A DNA stretch of 10,820 bases, taken from positions 1 through 10,820 of the forward strand of contig CAZWZG010000105.1 of assembly GCA_964638245.1 (NCBI GenBank), read 5' to 3'. Positions 1-6,206 of this stretch are shown piece after piece. Origin of the DNA: CAZWZG01 sp964638245 (GTDB taxonomy: Bacteria; Pseudomonadota; Alphaproteobacteria; Rhodobacterales; Rhodobacteraceae). Within the stretch, counting starts at the first letter, position 1. Each line of letters begins with the position of its first letter. Under the pieces are notes generated by a model that was given only the letters and a program-made list of their open reading frames with translations, had not been told where the DNA came from and ran no database searches. Both the position numbers and the translations under genes were made by a program.

Positions 1-575
1 CGCACATCGGTCACCAAATCGCGCAGCGCATCGTTCACCGCGTCTTCCAGCGTGCCACGACCCGACGTGACCGGCACACCCTCGGCCCCCAGAAGGCGCA
101 TGCGGAACACGTTCGGCTTTTGGCGTTCGACATCATGGGCCCCCATGTAGACCACGCATTTCAGGCCGAACTTCGCACAGACCGTCGCCGTCGCCACCCC
201 GTGCTGACCCGCACCGGTTTCGGCGATGATCCGGGTCTTGCCCATGCGCCGTGCCAGAATGATCTGCCCCAGCACGTTGTTGATCTTATGCGCGCCCGTG
301 TGGTTCAGCTCATCGCGCTTCATATAGATTTTGGCCCCGCCAAGATGCTCGGTCAGGCGTTCTGCTAGGTAAAGTGGGGAGGGGCGACCGACATAGTGCT
401 TCCAGAGGAAATCCATTTCGTCCCAAAAGCTCTGGTCGGTTTTGGCCTTTTCGTATTGATCCTCCAACTCAAGGATCAGCGGCATCAGCGTTTCGGACAC
501 GAACCGCCCGCCATAGATGCCAAAGCGCCCATTTTCATCGGGCCCCGTCTGAAAGCTGTTCAGAAGCTCGTTCAT
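1..575 (-). CDS. trpB: Tryptophan synthase beta subunit TrpB (N-terminal part; runs off the left edge)
   Basis: TrpB is the PLP enzyme that condenses indole, received through a tunnel from TrpA, with L-serine to give L-tryptophan in the cytoplasm. The window holds the first 191 codons of a protein that is normally about 400 residues. My reading of the minus strand gives a start MNELLNSFQTGPDENGRFG, then the family landmark HTGAHKINN at about residues 92-100. K97 there should be the PLP Schiff-base lysine (K87 in Salmonella). It is followed by ETGAGQHG at about 119-126, with E119 as the catalytic acid (Salmonella E109). The constant 10-residue offset supports both assignments. The ATG at 575-573 is preceded by a GAGGAG Shine-Dalgarno motif that overlaps the trpA stop codon, so translation is probably coupled to trpA, which ends 10 nt upstream. 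The glycine-rich phosphate-binding loop lies outside the window. Confidence 0.97.
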   Translation of the reverse strand, partial: MNELLNSFQTGPDENGRFGIYGGRFVSETLMPLILELEDQYEKAKTDQSFWDEMDFLWKHYVGRPSPLYLAERLTEHLGGAKIYMKRDELNHTGAHKINNVLGQIILARRMGKTRIIAETGAGQHGVATATVCAKFGLKCVVYMGAHDVERQKPNVFRMRLLGAEGVPVTSGRGTLEDAVNDALRDLVTDV

Positions 576-585
576 ATCCGTCTCC

Positions 586-1371
586 TCAAGCGCCGTGCGC
601 GGCCGAGGCCAGCGAGGCTACAAATTCCAGGACATCGGCGGGCGCATCGCCCCGTCCGATACGCTCGACAATGGCTGATCCGACCACAACTCCATCGGCG
701 ACCTTGCCAATCGCGGAGGCGGCTTCGGGTGTCTTGACCCCAAACCCGACGACAATCGGCAGGTCCGTGGATTTCTTGATCCGGGCGACCTCAGGGGCGA
801 CCGTGTCGCCCTGGACCTCTGCCGTTCCAGTGATGCCCGTCATCGAGACATAGTAGACGAAACCGGAGGTGTTCTGCAGTACCTTGGGCAGGCGCTTGTC
901 ATCAGATGTCGGCGTGGCCAAGCGGATGAAGTTCAGCCCAGCCGCATTCGCAGGCAGGCACAACTCGCTGTCTTCTTCGGGGGGCAGGTCCACAATGATC
1001 AGACCGTCGATACCAGCCGCCTTGGCCTCGGCCAAAAACGCGTCAACGCCCTTGGAATAGATCGGGTTGTAATAGCCCATCAAAACGATCGGCGTCTCCT
1101 GATCCCCTTCCCGAAAGGCCCGCGCCATATCCAGCGTCTTGTCCAGCGTTTGACCCGCTTCCAAGGCGCGTTGTCCGGCCAGCTGGATGGTTGTGCCATC
1201 GGCCATGGGATCGGTGAACGGCAGGCCAAGCTCGATCACATCGACGCCCGCCGCAGGCAGGCCCTTCATGATCTCCAGCGCCGTTTCGGCGTCCGGATCA
1301 CCCGCCATGATGTACGCCACGAACCCCGGCGTATCTCCCAAACGTTCGAATGTCCGTTCAATGCGGCTCAT
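586..1371 (-). CDS. trpA: Tryptophan synthase alpha subunit TrpA
   Basis: TrpA cleaves indole-3-glycerol phosphate to indole and glyceraldehyde 3-phosphate, the penultimate step of tryptophan synthesis, in an alpha2-beta2 complex with TrpB. The 261-residue product is of normal length (about 260-270) and forms a single TIM barrel. The catalytic acids are visible: E47 in VIELG and D58 in PFTDPMADG, equivalent to Salmonella E49 and D60. GYYNP (about 107-111) and the phosphate-binding segments VGFGVKTPE and VVVGSAIV near the C-terminus also fit. I chose the ATG at 1371-1369 because the recognisable family start (MSRIERTFERL) begins there and a GAGGGAGAGG purine run sits just upstream. The frame stays open for 46 more codons upstream, but that extension overlaps the neighbouring gene and has no family resemblance. 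It is followed by trpB 10 nt downstream, so the pair is surely cotranscribed. The order A-B is the reverse of the usual trpBA. Confidence 0.97.
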   Translation of the reverse strand: MSRIERTFERLGDTPGFVAYIMAGDPDAETALEIMKGLPAAGVDVIELGLPFTDPMADGTTIQLAGQRALEAGQTLDKTLDMARAFREGDQETPIVLMGYYNPIYSKGVDAFLAEAKAAGIDGLIIVDLPPEEDSELCLPANAAGLNFIRLATPTSDDKRLPKVLQNTSGFVYYVSMTGITGTAEVQGDTVAPEVARIKKSTDLPIVVGFGVKTPEAASAIGKVADGVVVGSAIVERIGRGDAPADVLEFVASLASAAHGA

Positions 1372-1436
1372 CGCGCGCCTCTCCCTCGTTAGTCGCGCAG
1401 GGATAGCCTTGATTCGCGCCGATTGCACCCCTTTGA

Positions 1437-1466
1437 GGTATAGAAAATCGCGGCGAAATGGCTCAA
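1437..1466 (-). promoter_or_regulatory. Candidate sigma70-type promoter for trpA-trpB
   Basis: Read on the minus strand, TTGAGC (1466-1461) and TATACC (1442-1437) are separated by 18 nt. Each matches four of six consensus positions. The -35 element overlaps the stop codon of the upstream isomerase gene, and the -10 lies about 66 nt before the trpA start. No leader peptide rich in Trp codons or attenuator hairpin is visible in the short leader. This is a pattern match only. The trp pair could instead be read through from the isomerase gene, whose stop is 91 nt upstream. Confidence 0.3.
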
Positions 1467-2692
1467 GGCGCAAGGCTTGGCAGGCTCGTGGCGTGGCGCG
1501 AAATTCCACCTGTCATGGGATACAGAACAGCTTGAATGGAATGATAGATATCGGGCTTGCCCTTGAACTGTGTCATCGCGGGCTGGCCTGCATCATCGAT
1601 TTCCGGAAACCAGCCGCCGTTTTTGTGATCGACGAACGCGGTATCGGCAAAAGCCCAAAGCTTGCGATAGCGCGCCTCGTCTTCGCCGTCAGGCGAAAGC
1701 TTCAGGAACATCGCCAGCGCACCAATCGCCTCCGTTACCGGCCACCAGTAGCGCGCGCGGTTGTCATGGGTGCCACCGAAGTCGAGCGTATAGACGAACC
1801 CCTCGCGCTCGCGATCCCAGGCGTCATTCAACGCTGTTTCCAGAACAGCCCGGGCGACCTTTTGCGCATCGCCATCCGGGCGACCGCGCAGATCCCAGTG
1901 CTGCAACAAAAGGCGCGCCATCTCAAAAGAATGCCCTGGCGTTGTCCCCGCAGGGCGGAACATCGGATTGCCTGCGTAGGCCCGATCAGGGGTCCAGTCT
2001 TCGTGATAGTGCTCAGGAATGCGCCAGCCCTCGGGTTCGGCAATTTTGTAAAGGAAGAAGTCAAGTATACGGCCCGCGCGATCCAGATAAATCGCCTCTC
2101 CCGTCGCCTCATAGGCGCCCAGCAACGCCTCGACCCCGTGCATATTGGCGTTCATGCCGCGATAGGTCGAAAACACCTCCCATTCCCGCGTGAACTCGTC
2201 CTTGAACAGGCCCGCATCCTCGTCCCAGTACCGCGTCTCCAGCACGTCCGAGATATCGGCCAAAAGGCGATCCGCATCCGGGTGCCCGGCCAGCTTTGCC
2301 GACGAGGCCGCCAGCAACACGAACACATGCCCGTAGGCCATCTTGGTGCCATCGGCTACCTTGTCGCCATCCAGCGACCAGACATAGCCACCGTGATCGG
2401 TATCCCGGTGATGCGACCAAAGATACGCCATGCCCTGCTCCACCATCGCATCGGCCCCGGGCAGTCCGGCAATCTGACCCAAGGCAAATGAATGCACCAT
2501 GCGGGTCGTCGTATGCAGTTCCTGCACCGTATCGGGGCGCGGATTTCCAGCGTAGTCGAGGACATGAAACCCAGGCCCGTCGCCCTTGCTGGCAGCAAAA
2601 AAAGCATACTGGCGCAAAGCATCCTGGCGCATCCACGCGCGATGCTCGGGGTTGCTGATCCAAAGGCCTTGGGCGTTTTGTGGTCCGGGCAT
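1463..2692 (-). CDS. AGE-family sugar epimerase/isomerase, YihS / D-mannose isomerase-like
   Basis: The 409-residue protein belongs to the N-acylglucosamine 2-epimerase (AGE) family, cytoplasmic (alpha/alpha)6-barrel enzymes that interconvert aldoses and ketoses or C2 epimers. Family landmarks are TTTRMVHSF (about 61-69), YRGMNANMHGVEALL (about 177-191), NPMFRPAGTTPGHSFEMARL (about 242-261) and KPDIYHSIQAVLYP (about 379-392). H185, H254 and H384 line up with the catalytic or substrate-binding histidines of E. coli YihS (H176, H248, H383), and R64 lines up with the YihS arginine in ARML. Length is close to YihS (413). The motif set points to an isomerase of free sugars (mannose/fructose, or sulfoquinovose/sulfofructose) rather than renin-binding protein. 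The substrate cannot be read from the sequence, and no other sulfoquinovose or mannose genes are adjacent. The ATG at 2692-2690 has an ideal AGGAG six bases upstream. An in-frame extension of 41 codons (to 2815) is not family-like. A lysR gene lies 187 nt upstream on the same strand and could regulate it. Confidence 0.9.
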   Translation of the reverse strand: MPGPQNAQGLWISNPEHRAWMRQDALRQYAFFAASKGDGPGFHVLDYAGNPRPDTVQELHTTTRMVHSFALGQIAGLPGADAMVEQGMAYLWSHHRDTDHGGYVWSLDGDKVADGTKMAYGHVFVLLAASSAKLAGHPDADRLLADISDVLETRYWDEDAGLFKDEFTREWEVFSTYRGMNANMHGVEALLGAYEATGEAIYLDRAGRILDFFLYKIAEPEGWRIPEHYHEDWTPDRAYAGNPMFRPAGTTPGHSFEMARLLLQHWDLRGRPDGDAQKVARAVLETALNDAWDREREGFVYTLDFGGTHDNRARYWWPVTEAIGALAMFLKLSPDGEDEARYRKLWAFADTAFVDHKNGGWFPEIDDAGQPAMTQFKGKPDIYHSIQAVLYPMTGGISRHATSLPSLAP

Positions 2693-2879
2693 GGAGCGCT
2701 CCTGTGTTCTAGGGGGTCGCATCCGGGTACCCGCCGAAACCCAAAGGATCAAGGAAAGAGCGTTCCATCTGCGATCGGGCGTTTGCGAGAGTATGCCCGC
2801 GGTACTCATTCCCAAGAGCCGCGCCTTCCGGATGGCAGGATGTCTGGCAGATCAGTGCGGTCCCTAACGTTTTGACGCC

Positions 2880-3839
2880 TCAACAGCCGAGCGGAATAGC
2901 CGCCTTGCGCATCTGGCGGTTGATCTCGGCCTGATGCGCTGCATGGGCCGGAATCACGATGTCGCGCAGCCAAGCGTTGGCTGGATCGGTAGAGTTGCGG
3001 CCCGACCATGCAAACCGCAAAGGGAAGTCCGTCGGCGCCGCGACGGGCTCAAGCACCTGCAGGTCATAGCGTTTCCACATTTCTTCCATCACAAAAGTCG
3101 GTTGCGTCGCAATGAAATCGGTTGCTGCAAGCATCGGGCCAACAAGTGGGAAATCGTGCACCTTGCCACCGACCGTCCGCGGACGGTTGAGGTCACGATG
3201 CTCTTTCTCGATCGGCGTGCTGCCGTGGTGATCCTCAACCGCGACCTGAAGATAGCGGTATTTCTCCGCGGTTTTGACGCTCCAATTCTGCAAGGCCGGA
3301 TGGCCCTTTCGGGCAAAGCTGAAGAAAGTGACCGGTTCCATTTCCACCGATTGGATGCCGTCGCCCAGATGGGTGGGGCCGCCCACTTGCATCAGGTCAA
3401 GCAGGCCATCGGCAAGGTCGGCCTGATTTGCGCGCTTTATGCGGACCCACTCGATCATCACACCCGGCGCGGCCTTCAGGACGGTGGCCGTTATCAGTGC
3501 CATGAAGGCAGGCGACGTGTGCAATGCAATCCGGAAAACCCGATTGCTTGTGTTTGGATCGAACGTGTCCTGTGGCTTCAGCGCCCGGCGCAGCCCGCGC
3601 AGGACCGGCACCAAATCATCTGCAAGTTGCACGGCCATTGCCGTTGGCTGCATTCTGCCGCCGACGCGTACAAACAGCGGATCGTCAAATTGCGTACGCA
3701 ATCGCCCAAGCGCGTGGCTGACGGCCGATGGTGTGACATTGAGCTTTTCAGCCGCGCCAGCGACGCTGCCATCCTCCATCAGCGCCTCGAAGGTAGACAA
3801 AAGGTTGAGGTCGATCTTGTGTAACTGAATTTCGTTCAT
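2880..3839 (-). CDS. LysR-type transcriptional regulator
   Basis: The 319-residue protein has the standard LysR layout: an N-terminal winged helix-turn-helix (about residues 8-67, with the helix-turn-helix segment SVAGAAEKLNVTPSAVSHAL at 25-44 followed by GRLRTQFDDPLFVR), a linker helix, and a periplasmic-binding-protein-like effector domain from about residue 100 (FRIALHTSP onward). The effector ligand cannot be inferred. I chose the ATG at 3839-3837 because LysR homology begins immediately after it (LHKIDLNLLSTFEAL). The frame stays open upstream to 3998 without resemblance to LysR proteins. No strong Shine-Dalgarno is visible before this ATG. The gene is divergent from the methyltransferase at 4123, the classical arrangement in which a LysR protein controls itself and the divergent gene. 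It also lies 187 nt upstream of the sugar isomerase on the same strand, so either neighbour could be the target. Confidence 0.93.
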   Translation of the reverse strand: MNEIQLHKIDLNLLSTFEALMEDGSVAGAAEKLNVTPSAVSHALGRLRTQFDDPLFVRVGGRMQPTAMAVQLADDLVPVLRGLRRALKPQDTFDPNTSNRVFRIALHTSPAFMALITATVLKAAPGVMIEWVRIKRANQADLADGLLDLMQVGGPTHLGDGIQSVEMEPVTFFSFARKGHPALQNWSVKTAEKYRYLQVAVEDHHGSTPIEKEHRDLNRPRTVGGKVHDFPLVGPMLAATDFIATQPTFVMEEMWKRYDLQVLEPVAAPTDFPLRFAWSGRNSTDPANAWLRDIVIPAHAAHQAEINRQMRKAAIPLGC

Positions 3840-3931
3840 GTCGGTCTGAAATCGTTTCGCTGGACTGACGCTACCCTGCAGCCGATAGTCGCTCCATGTC
3901 CAACGGAAAGCATCGCGCGGACCCGCGGATT

Positions 3932-3948
3932 TTCGACAAGCTTCTGAA
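3932..3948. promoter_or_regulatory. Candidate LysR operator (TTC-N11-GAA)
   Basis: The site reads TTC, 11 bases, GAA, which fits the T-N11-A core typical of LysR-type operators. It is flanked by A/T runs that extend the dyad imperfectly (ATTT on the left, AAAT on the right). It lies about 93 nt upstream of the lysR start, in the 283-nt divergent region between lysR and the methyltransferase gene. The motif is short and degenerate, so chance occurrence is possible. Confidence 0.3.
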
Positions 3949-4073
3949 ATCAGGATGCTTTCGGGACAATCGAGCCAAGTCGGGCTGCATCGGTGCAACC
4001 GTGCTGCCTCGAAACTAGAAACTGAATTTCATTCCCCGGCAGGGGCCGATCTGCGGAGCATTCAATTTGCGCC

Positions 4074-4101
4074 GACAGGACAGGTTTGCCTGCACCCTGT
4101 C
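4074..4101 (+). promoter_or_regulatory. Stem-loop just upstream of the methyltransferase ribosome-binding site
   Basis: GACAGG (4074-4079) pairs with CCTGTC (4096-4101). After a small asymmetric internal loop (1 and 3 nt), CAGG (4081-4084) pairs with CCTG (4089-4092) around a TTTG loop. The hairpin ends 22 nt before the ATG at 4123 and about 10 nt before the GGAG ribosome-binding site. It could be a protein-binding dyad in DNA or a leader hairpin in RNA. No following T-run is present, so it is not an intrinsic terminator. Confidence 0.35.
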
Positions 4102-4122
4102 AACAAGATGGAGATACGACCC

Positions 4123-4941
4123 ATGACAGTCATCCAAACACCCAAAACCTCAGAGCGCGTTCTAAGCGGCGAAGGCAATGGCCGGATCTGGGGCGCGCGC
4201 GCGTCCGACTGGGCCCACATTCAAGAGCGGCAATGCGCCGCCGGTTACCACGCCGTGTTCGACAAGGCGCCGGTCGGCTCGACGACCCGTGTTCTGGACG
4301 CGGGATGCGGTGCTGGTTTGGCCTTGAAAATGGCCGCGGAGCTTGGAGCGGACGTCGCCGGGATCGATGCGTCGGCTGGGCTCTTGGAGGTCGCACGCGA
4401 CCGTCTGCCGGGTGCACGCCTGGAACATGGGGACTTGGAGATTCTCCCCTTTGAAGACGACAGTTTCGATGTCGTCACCGGGTTCAATTCTTTCCAATAC
4501 GCCGCTGACCCCGTCGCGGCGTTGCAAGAGGCGCGCCGGGTTTCGAAGCCGGGCGGAAAAGTATTCGTCATGACATGGGGCGAGCCTGGCAGCATGGAAG
4601 TCACGGCCATGGTCGCCGCTCTCAAGCCGCTCTTGCCGCCAATGCCCGCAAACGCTTCTGGTCCCTTTGCCTTGTCCGAACCCGGCAAGCTTGAAGAGTT
4701 TGCAACCAGCGCTGGCTTGACCCCGCGCGAAGTCTTCGACGTGGAAAGCCCTTGGATTTACCCCGATCTCGACACGGCGCTGAAAGGTCTCGGATCGTCA
4801 GGTGTCGCCTTTAAGGCCGCCGAAACAAGCGGGCAGGCCGCACTCGACGCTGCACACGAAGCAGCACTTGCCCCCTTCGTCCAGCCCGATGGAAGTTACC
4901 GCATCGGCGCAGCCTTCCGCATCCTGATGGCCGAGGCCTGA
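4123..4941 (+). CDS. Class I SAM-dependent methyltransferase (Methyltransf_11/UbiE-like)
   Basis: The 272-residue protein has a seven-strand Rossmann methyltransferase core. Motif I is VLDAGCGAG at about 57-65, the acidic residue after beta-2 is D82 in VAGID, the adenine-side motif is GDLEILPF at 103-110 (D104), and motif IV-like EDDSFDVVTG follows at about 111-120. RVSKPGGKVFV (139-149) is the usual post-core strand. Cofactor binding is therefore well supported, but the methyl acceptor is not identifiable. The C-terminal part (about 155-272) is rich in Ala and probably forms the substrate lid. An in-frame ATG lies 15 nt upstream at 4108, but the GGAG at 4111-4114 is correctly placed for the ATG at 4123. 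The gene is divergent from lysR and stands alone, with an inverted repeat 33 nt after its stop. LysR control is a reasonable inference from the arrangement. No metabolic partner gene lies nearby to suggest a pathway. Confidence 0.9.
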   Translation: MTVIQTPKTSERVLSGEGNGRIWGARASDWAHIQERQCAAGYHAVFDKAPVGSTTRVLDAGCGAGLALKMAAELGADVAGIDASAGLLEVARDRLPGARLEHGDLEILPFEDDSFDVVTGFNSFQYAADPVAALQEARRVSKPGGKVFVMTWGEPGSMEVTAMVAALKPLLPPMPANASGPFALSEPGKLEEFATSAGLTPREVFDVESPWIYPDLDTALKGLGSSGVAFKAAETSGQAALDAAHEAALAPFVQPDGSYRIGAAFRILMAEA

Positions 4942-4974
4942 TGTCGGGGCGCCCTGTGCGACCGTGATATACGA

Positions 4975-5021
4975 TGGCTTTGGGCGGTGTCATACTGGTT
5001 TTAAACACACGCCCAAAGCCA
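4975..5021. terminator. Perfect 12-bp inverted repeat after the methyltransferase gene (terminator-like)
   Basis: TGGCTTTGGGCG (4975-4986) is the exact reverse complement of CGCCCAAAGCCA (5010-5021), with a 23-nt spacer between them. A further three pairs (TGT with ACA) can form after one bulged base. It begins 33 nt after the methyltransferase stop codon, where a transcription terminator is expected. No T-run follows on either strand, so it does not match a textbook intrinsic terminator. It may be a terminator of the U-poor kind, an mRNA 3'-end stabiliser, or a protein-binding dyad. Confidence 0.5.
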
Positions 5022-5126
5022 ACTTGCGAACCGAAAAGAAGCGGCGCGCCGACAGCCTGTCTTTACAGCACTGCGCCCAAATTGACGCCACGCAACAGGA
5101 CGGGGCGTTCATTGCGGCGAAAATTC

Positions 5127-5156
5127 TTGACTTCTTGGTAAAAAATTCCGTTCGAT
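5127..5156 (+). promoter_or_regulatory. Candidate promoter of the PreA-like gene
   Basis: TTGACT (5127-5132, five of six -35 consensus positions) is followed after 18 nt by TTCGAT (5151-5156, a weak -10 match), about 26 nt before the start codon at 5182. The surrounding A/T-rich stretch (5120-5150) stands out from the GC-rich background, which favours a promoter. An AGGA ribosome-binding site lies at 5171-5174. The -10 assignment is uncertain. Confidence 0.35.
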
Positions 5157-5181
5157 AAGGGGAAATGTTGAGGAATTTGCC

Positions 5182-6078
5182 ATGACAGTCGACCTGACCA
5201 CGCGCTTTACCGGCCTTGATTTCGTAAATCCTTTTGTCTTGGCCTCGGCCCCNNNNNNNNNNNNNNNNNNNNNNNNNNNNNNNNNNNNNNNNNNNNNNNN
5301 NNNNNNNNNNNNNNNNNNNNNNNNNNNNNNNNNNNNNNNNNNNNNNNNNNNNGGCGGCGAAACGGAGATGAACAACTGGAAGAAGCTCGCAACCGCCGTA
5401 GTGGATGTCGGCTGCGATGCGATCGAGTTGAATCTGTCCTGTCCCCACATGGACCGCAAGGACATGGGCGCCAACATTGCCAACGACGAGGACATCATCC
5501 GCTCGATCCTGCAGGCTGTGACCAGCGTCGTTTCGGTCCCGATCTGGGTCAAGCTGACGCCGTCCAGCTCCGCCCTCGTCGACGGCGCTGCCGCCGCATA
5601 CGAAGCGGGAGCGGCATCGATATCACTGTGCAACACCTTCAGTTCGCTGCCCCTGATGGATCCCGAAACCCTGAAATTCGAGGTCGAGGTCGACGGCCTC
5701 GTCACCTCAGGCGGGCTGGGCGGCCTTGCGATCTTGCACCAAGCGCTCCAGCGAGTCTCGGACATCAACAAGGCCTTCCCGGACAAATCGATCTCCGGCA
5801 TCGGCGGGATCCGTGGTTTTCGCGAGGCCTTCAACTTTATCGCAAATGGCGCGGGTAACCTGCAAATCTGCACCGCTGCGATGGAGGAAAAGGGAAGCGG
5901 GGGCATCGGCATCAAACTTATCCAGGAACTCAAGGACGACCTTGCCGACTACCTCGAGCGAAAGGGCCATTCCTCCATCGAGGATTTCCGTGGCATCGCC
6001 AGCGACCGTATCGTCGAGCATTCGCAAGTGCGCCGGAAAAGCGATGCCTATAACGGTGGCTACGCAAAATCGGCATAA
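5182..6078 (+). CDS. PreA / dihydroorotate-dehydrogenase-like FMN oxidoreductase without ferredoxin domain (interrupted by an assembly gap)
   Basis: The product is a TIM-barrel flavoprotein of the dihydroorotate dehydrogenase superfamily, closest in style to PreA, the NAD-dependent dihydropyrimidine dehydrogenase subunit that reduces uracil or thymine. Landmarks, numbered with 33 codons for the gap, are TGLDFVNPFVLASA near the N-terminus; GGETEMNNW right after the gap; the loop LNLSCPHM (about 83-90); VKLTPSSSALVDGA; LCNTFSS; TSGGLGGLAI; and the FMN-phosphate signature ISGIGGI followed by GNLQICTAAM. The C-terminal helix segment LADYLERKGHSSIEDFRGIAS matches the end of the PreA barrel. The protein then stops within about 25 residues, whereas E. 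coli PreA (411 aa) continues into a ferredoxin domain with two 4Fe-4S clusters. No preT, hydantoinase or ureidopropionase gene is adjacent, so pyrimidine reduction is unproven and the electron donor unknown. The start is supported by AGGA 7 nt upstream. The 100-N gap removes part of the barrel. Confidence 0.85.
   Translation: MTVDLTTRFTGLDFVNPFVLASAXXXXXXXXXXXXXXXXXXXXXXXXXXXXXXXXXXGGETEMNNWKKLATAVVDVGCDAIELNLSCPHMDRKDMGANIANDEDIIRSILQAVTSVVSVPIWVKLTPSSSALVDGAAAAYEAGAASISLCNTFSSLPLMDPETLKFEVEVDGLVTSGGLGGLAILHQALQRVSDINKAFPDKSISGIGGIRGFREAFNFIANGAGNLQICTAAMEEKGSGGIGIKLIQELKDDLADYLERKGHSSIEDFRGIASDRIVEHSQVRRKSDAYNGGYAKSA
5253..5352. other. Assembly gap of exactly 100 N
   Basis: One hundred consecutive undetermined bases interrupt the PreA-like gene after codon 23. 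Exactly 100 N is a common placeholder for a gap of unknown size. The flanking coding sequence happens to remain in frame across it. Comparison with the E. coli PreA sequence as I recall it suggests about 80 residues between the flanking motifs rather than 33, so the true missing length is probably near 250 nt. Confidence 0.98.
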
Positions 6079-6206
6079 GCTGCGGGTTTCGCTCATCCTT
6101 TTAAGGGACGTCGCGGCTTAGCTGACGCAGCAAATTGCAGCAAACCGCGGCGAAGGGCCGATACAAACGCCCTCGACGCATTTGAGGCATCTTGCTAAGG
6201 CAAGCC

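Noticed and set aside
1372..1509. 46-codon in-frame N-terminal extension of trpA
   Set aside because: It overlaps the 3' end of the isomerase gene, has no TrpA resemblance, and a good ribosome-binding site precedes the internal ATG at 1371.
1187..2491. Long open frame (434 codons) on the plus strand opposite trpA and the isomerase
   Set aside because: It lies antisense to two well-supported genes, crosses their boundary, has low-complexity Arg-rich composition and no recognisable domain. It is a codon-bias shadow typical of GC-rich DNA.
3840..3998. Upstream extension of the LysR protein by 53 codons
   Set aside because: LysR homology begins right after the internal ATG at 3839, and the extension would consume the divergent promoter region.
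4964..5158. Possible 64-codon gene on the plus strand between the methyltransferase and PreA-like genes
   Set aside because: It contains the 12-bp inverted repeat and the candidate promoter, has no clear ribosome-binding site and no recognisable protein features.
6135..6165. Promoter-like pair TTGCAG and GATACA before dusA
   Set aside because: The spacing is 19 nt and the -10 matches only three of six bases. This is too weak to list as a feature.
6192..6206. Upstream TTG start for dusA
   Set aside because: It adds five residues without family support, and the AAGG motif is placed for the ATG at 6207.
6079..6206. Short repeats GCAGCAAA and inverted GCTGCG/CGCAGC between the PreA-like gene and dusA
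   Set aside because: The arms are only six bases with about 41 nt between them and there is no T-run, so it is expected by chance in GC-rich sequence.
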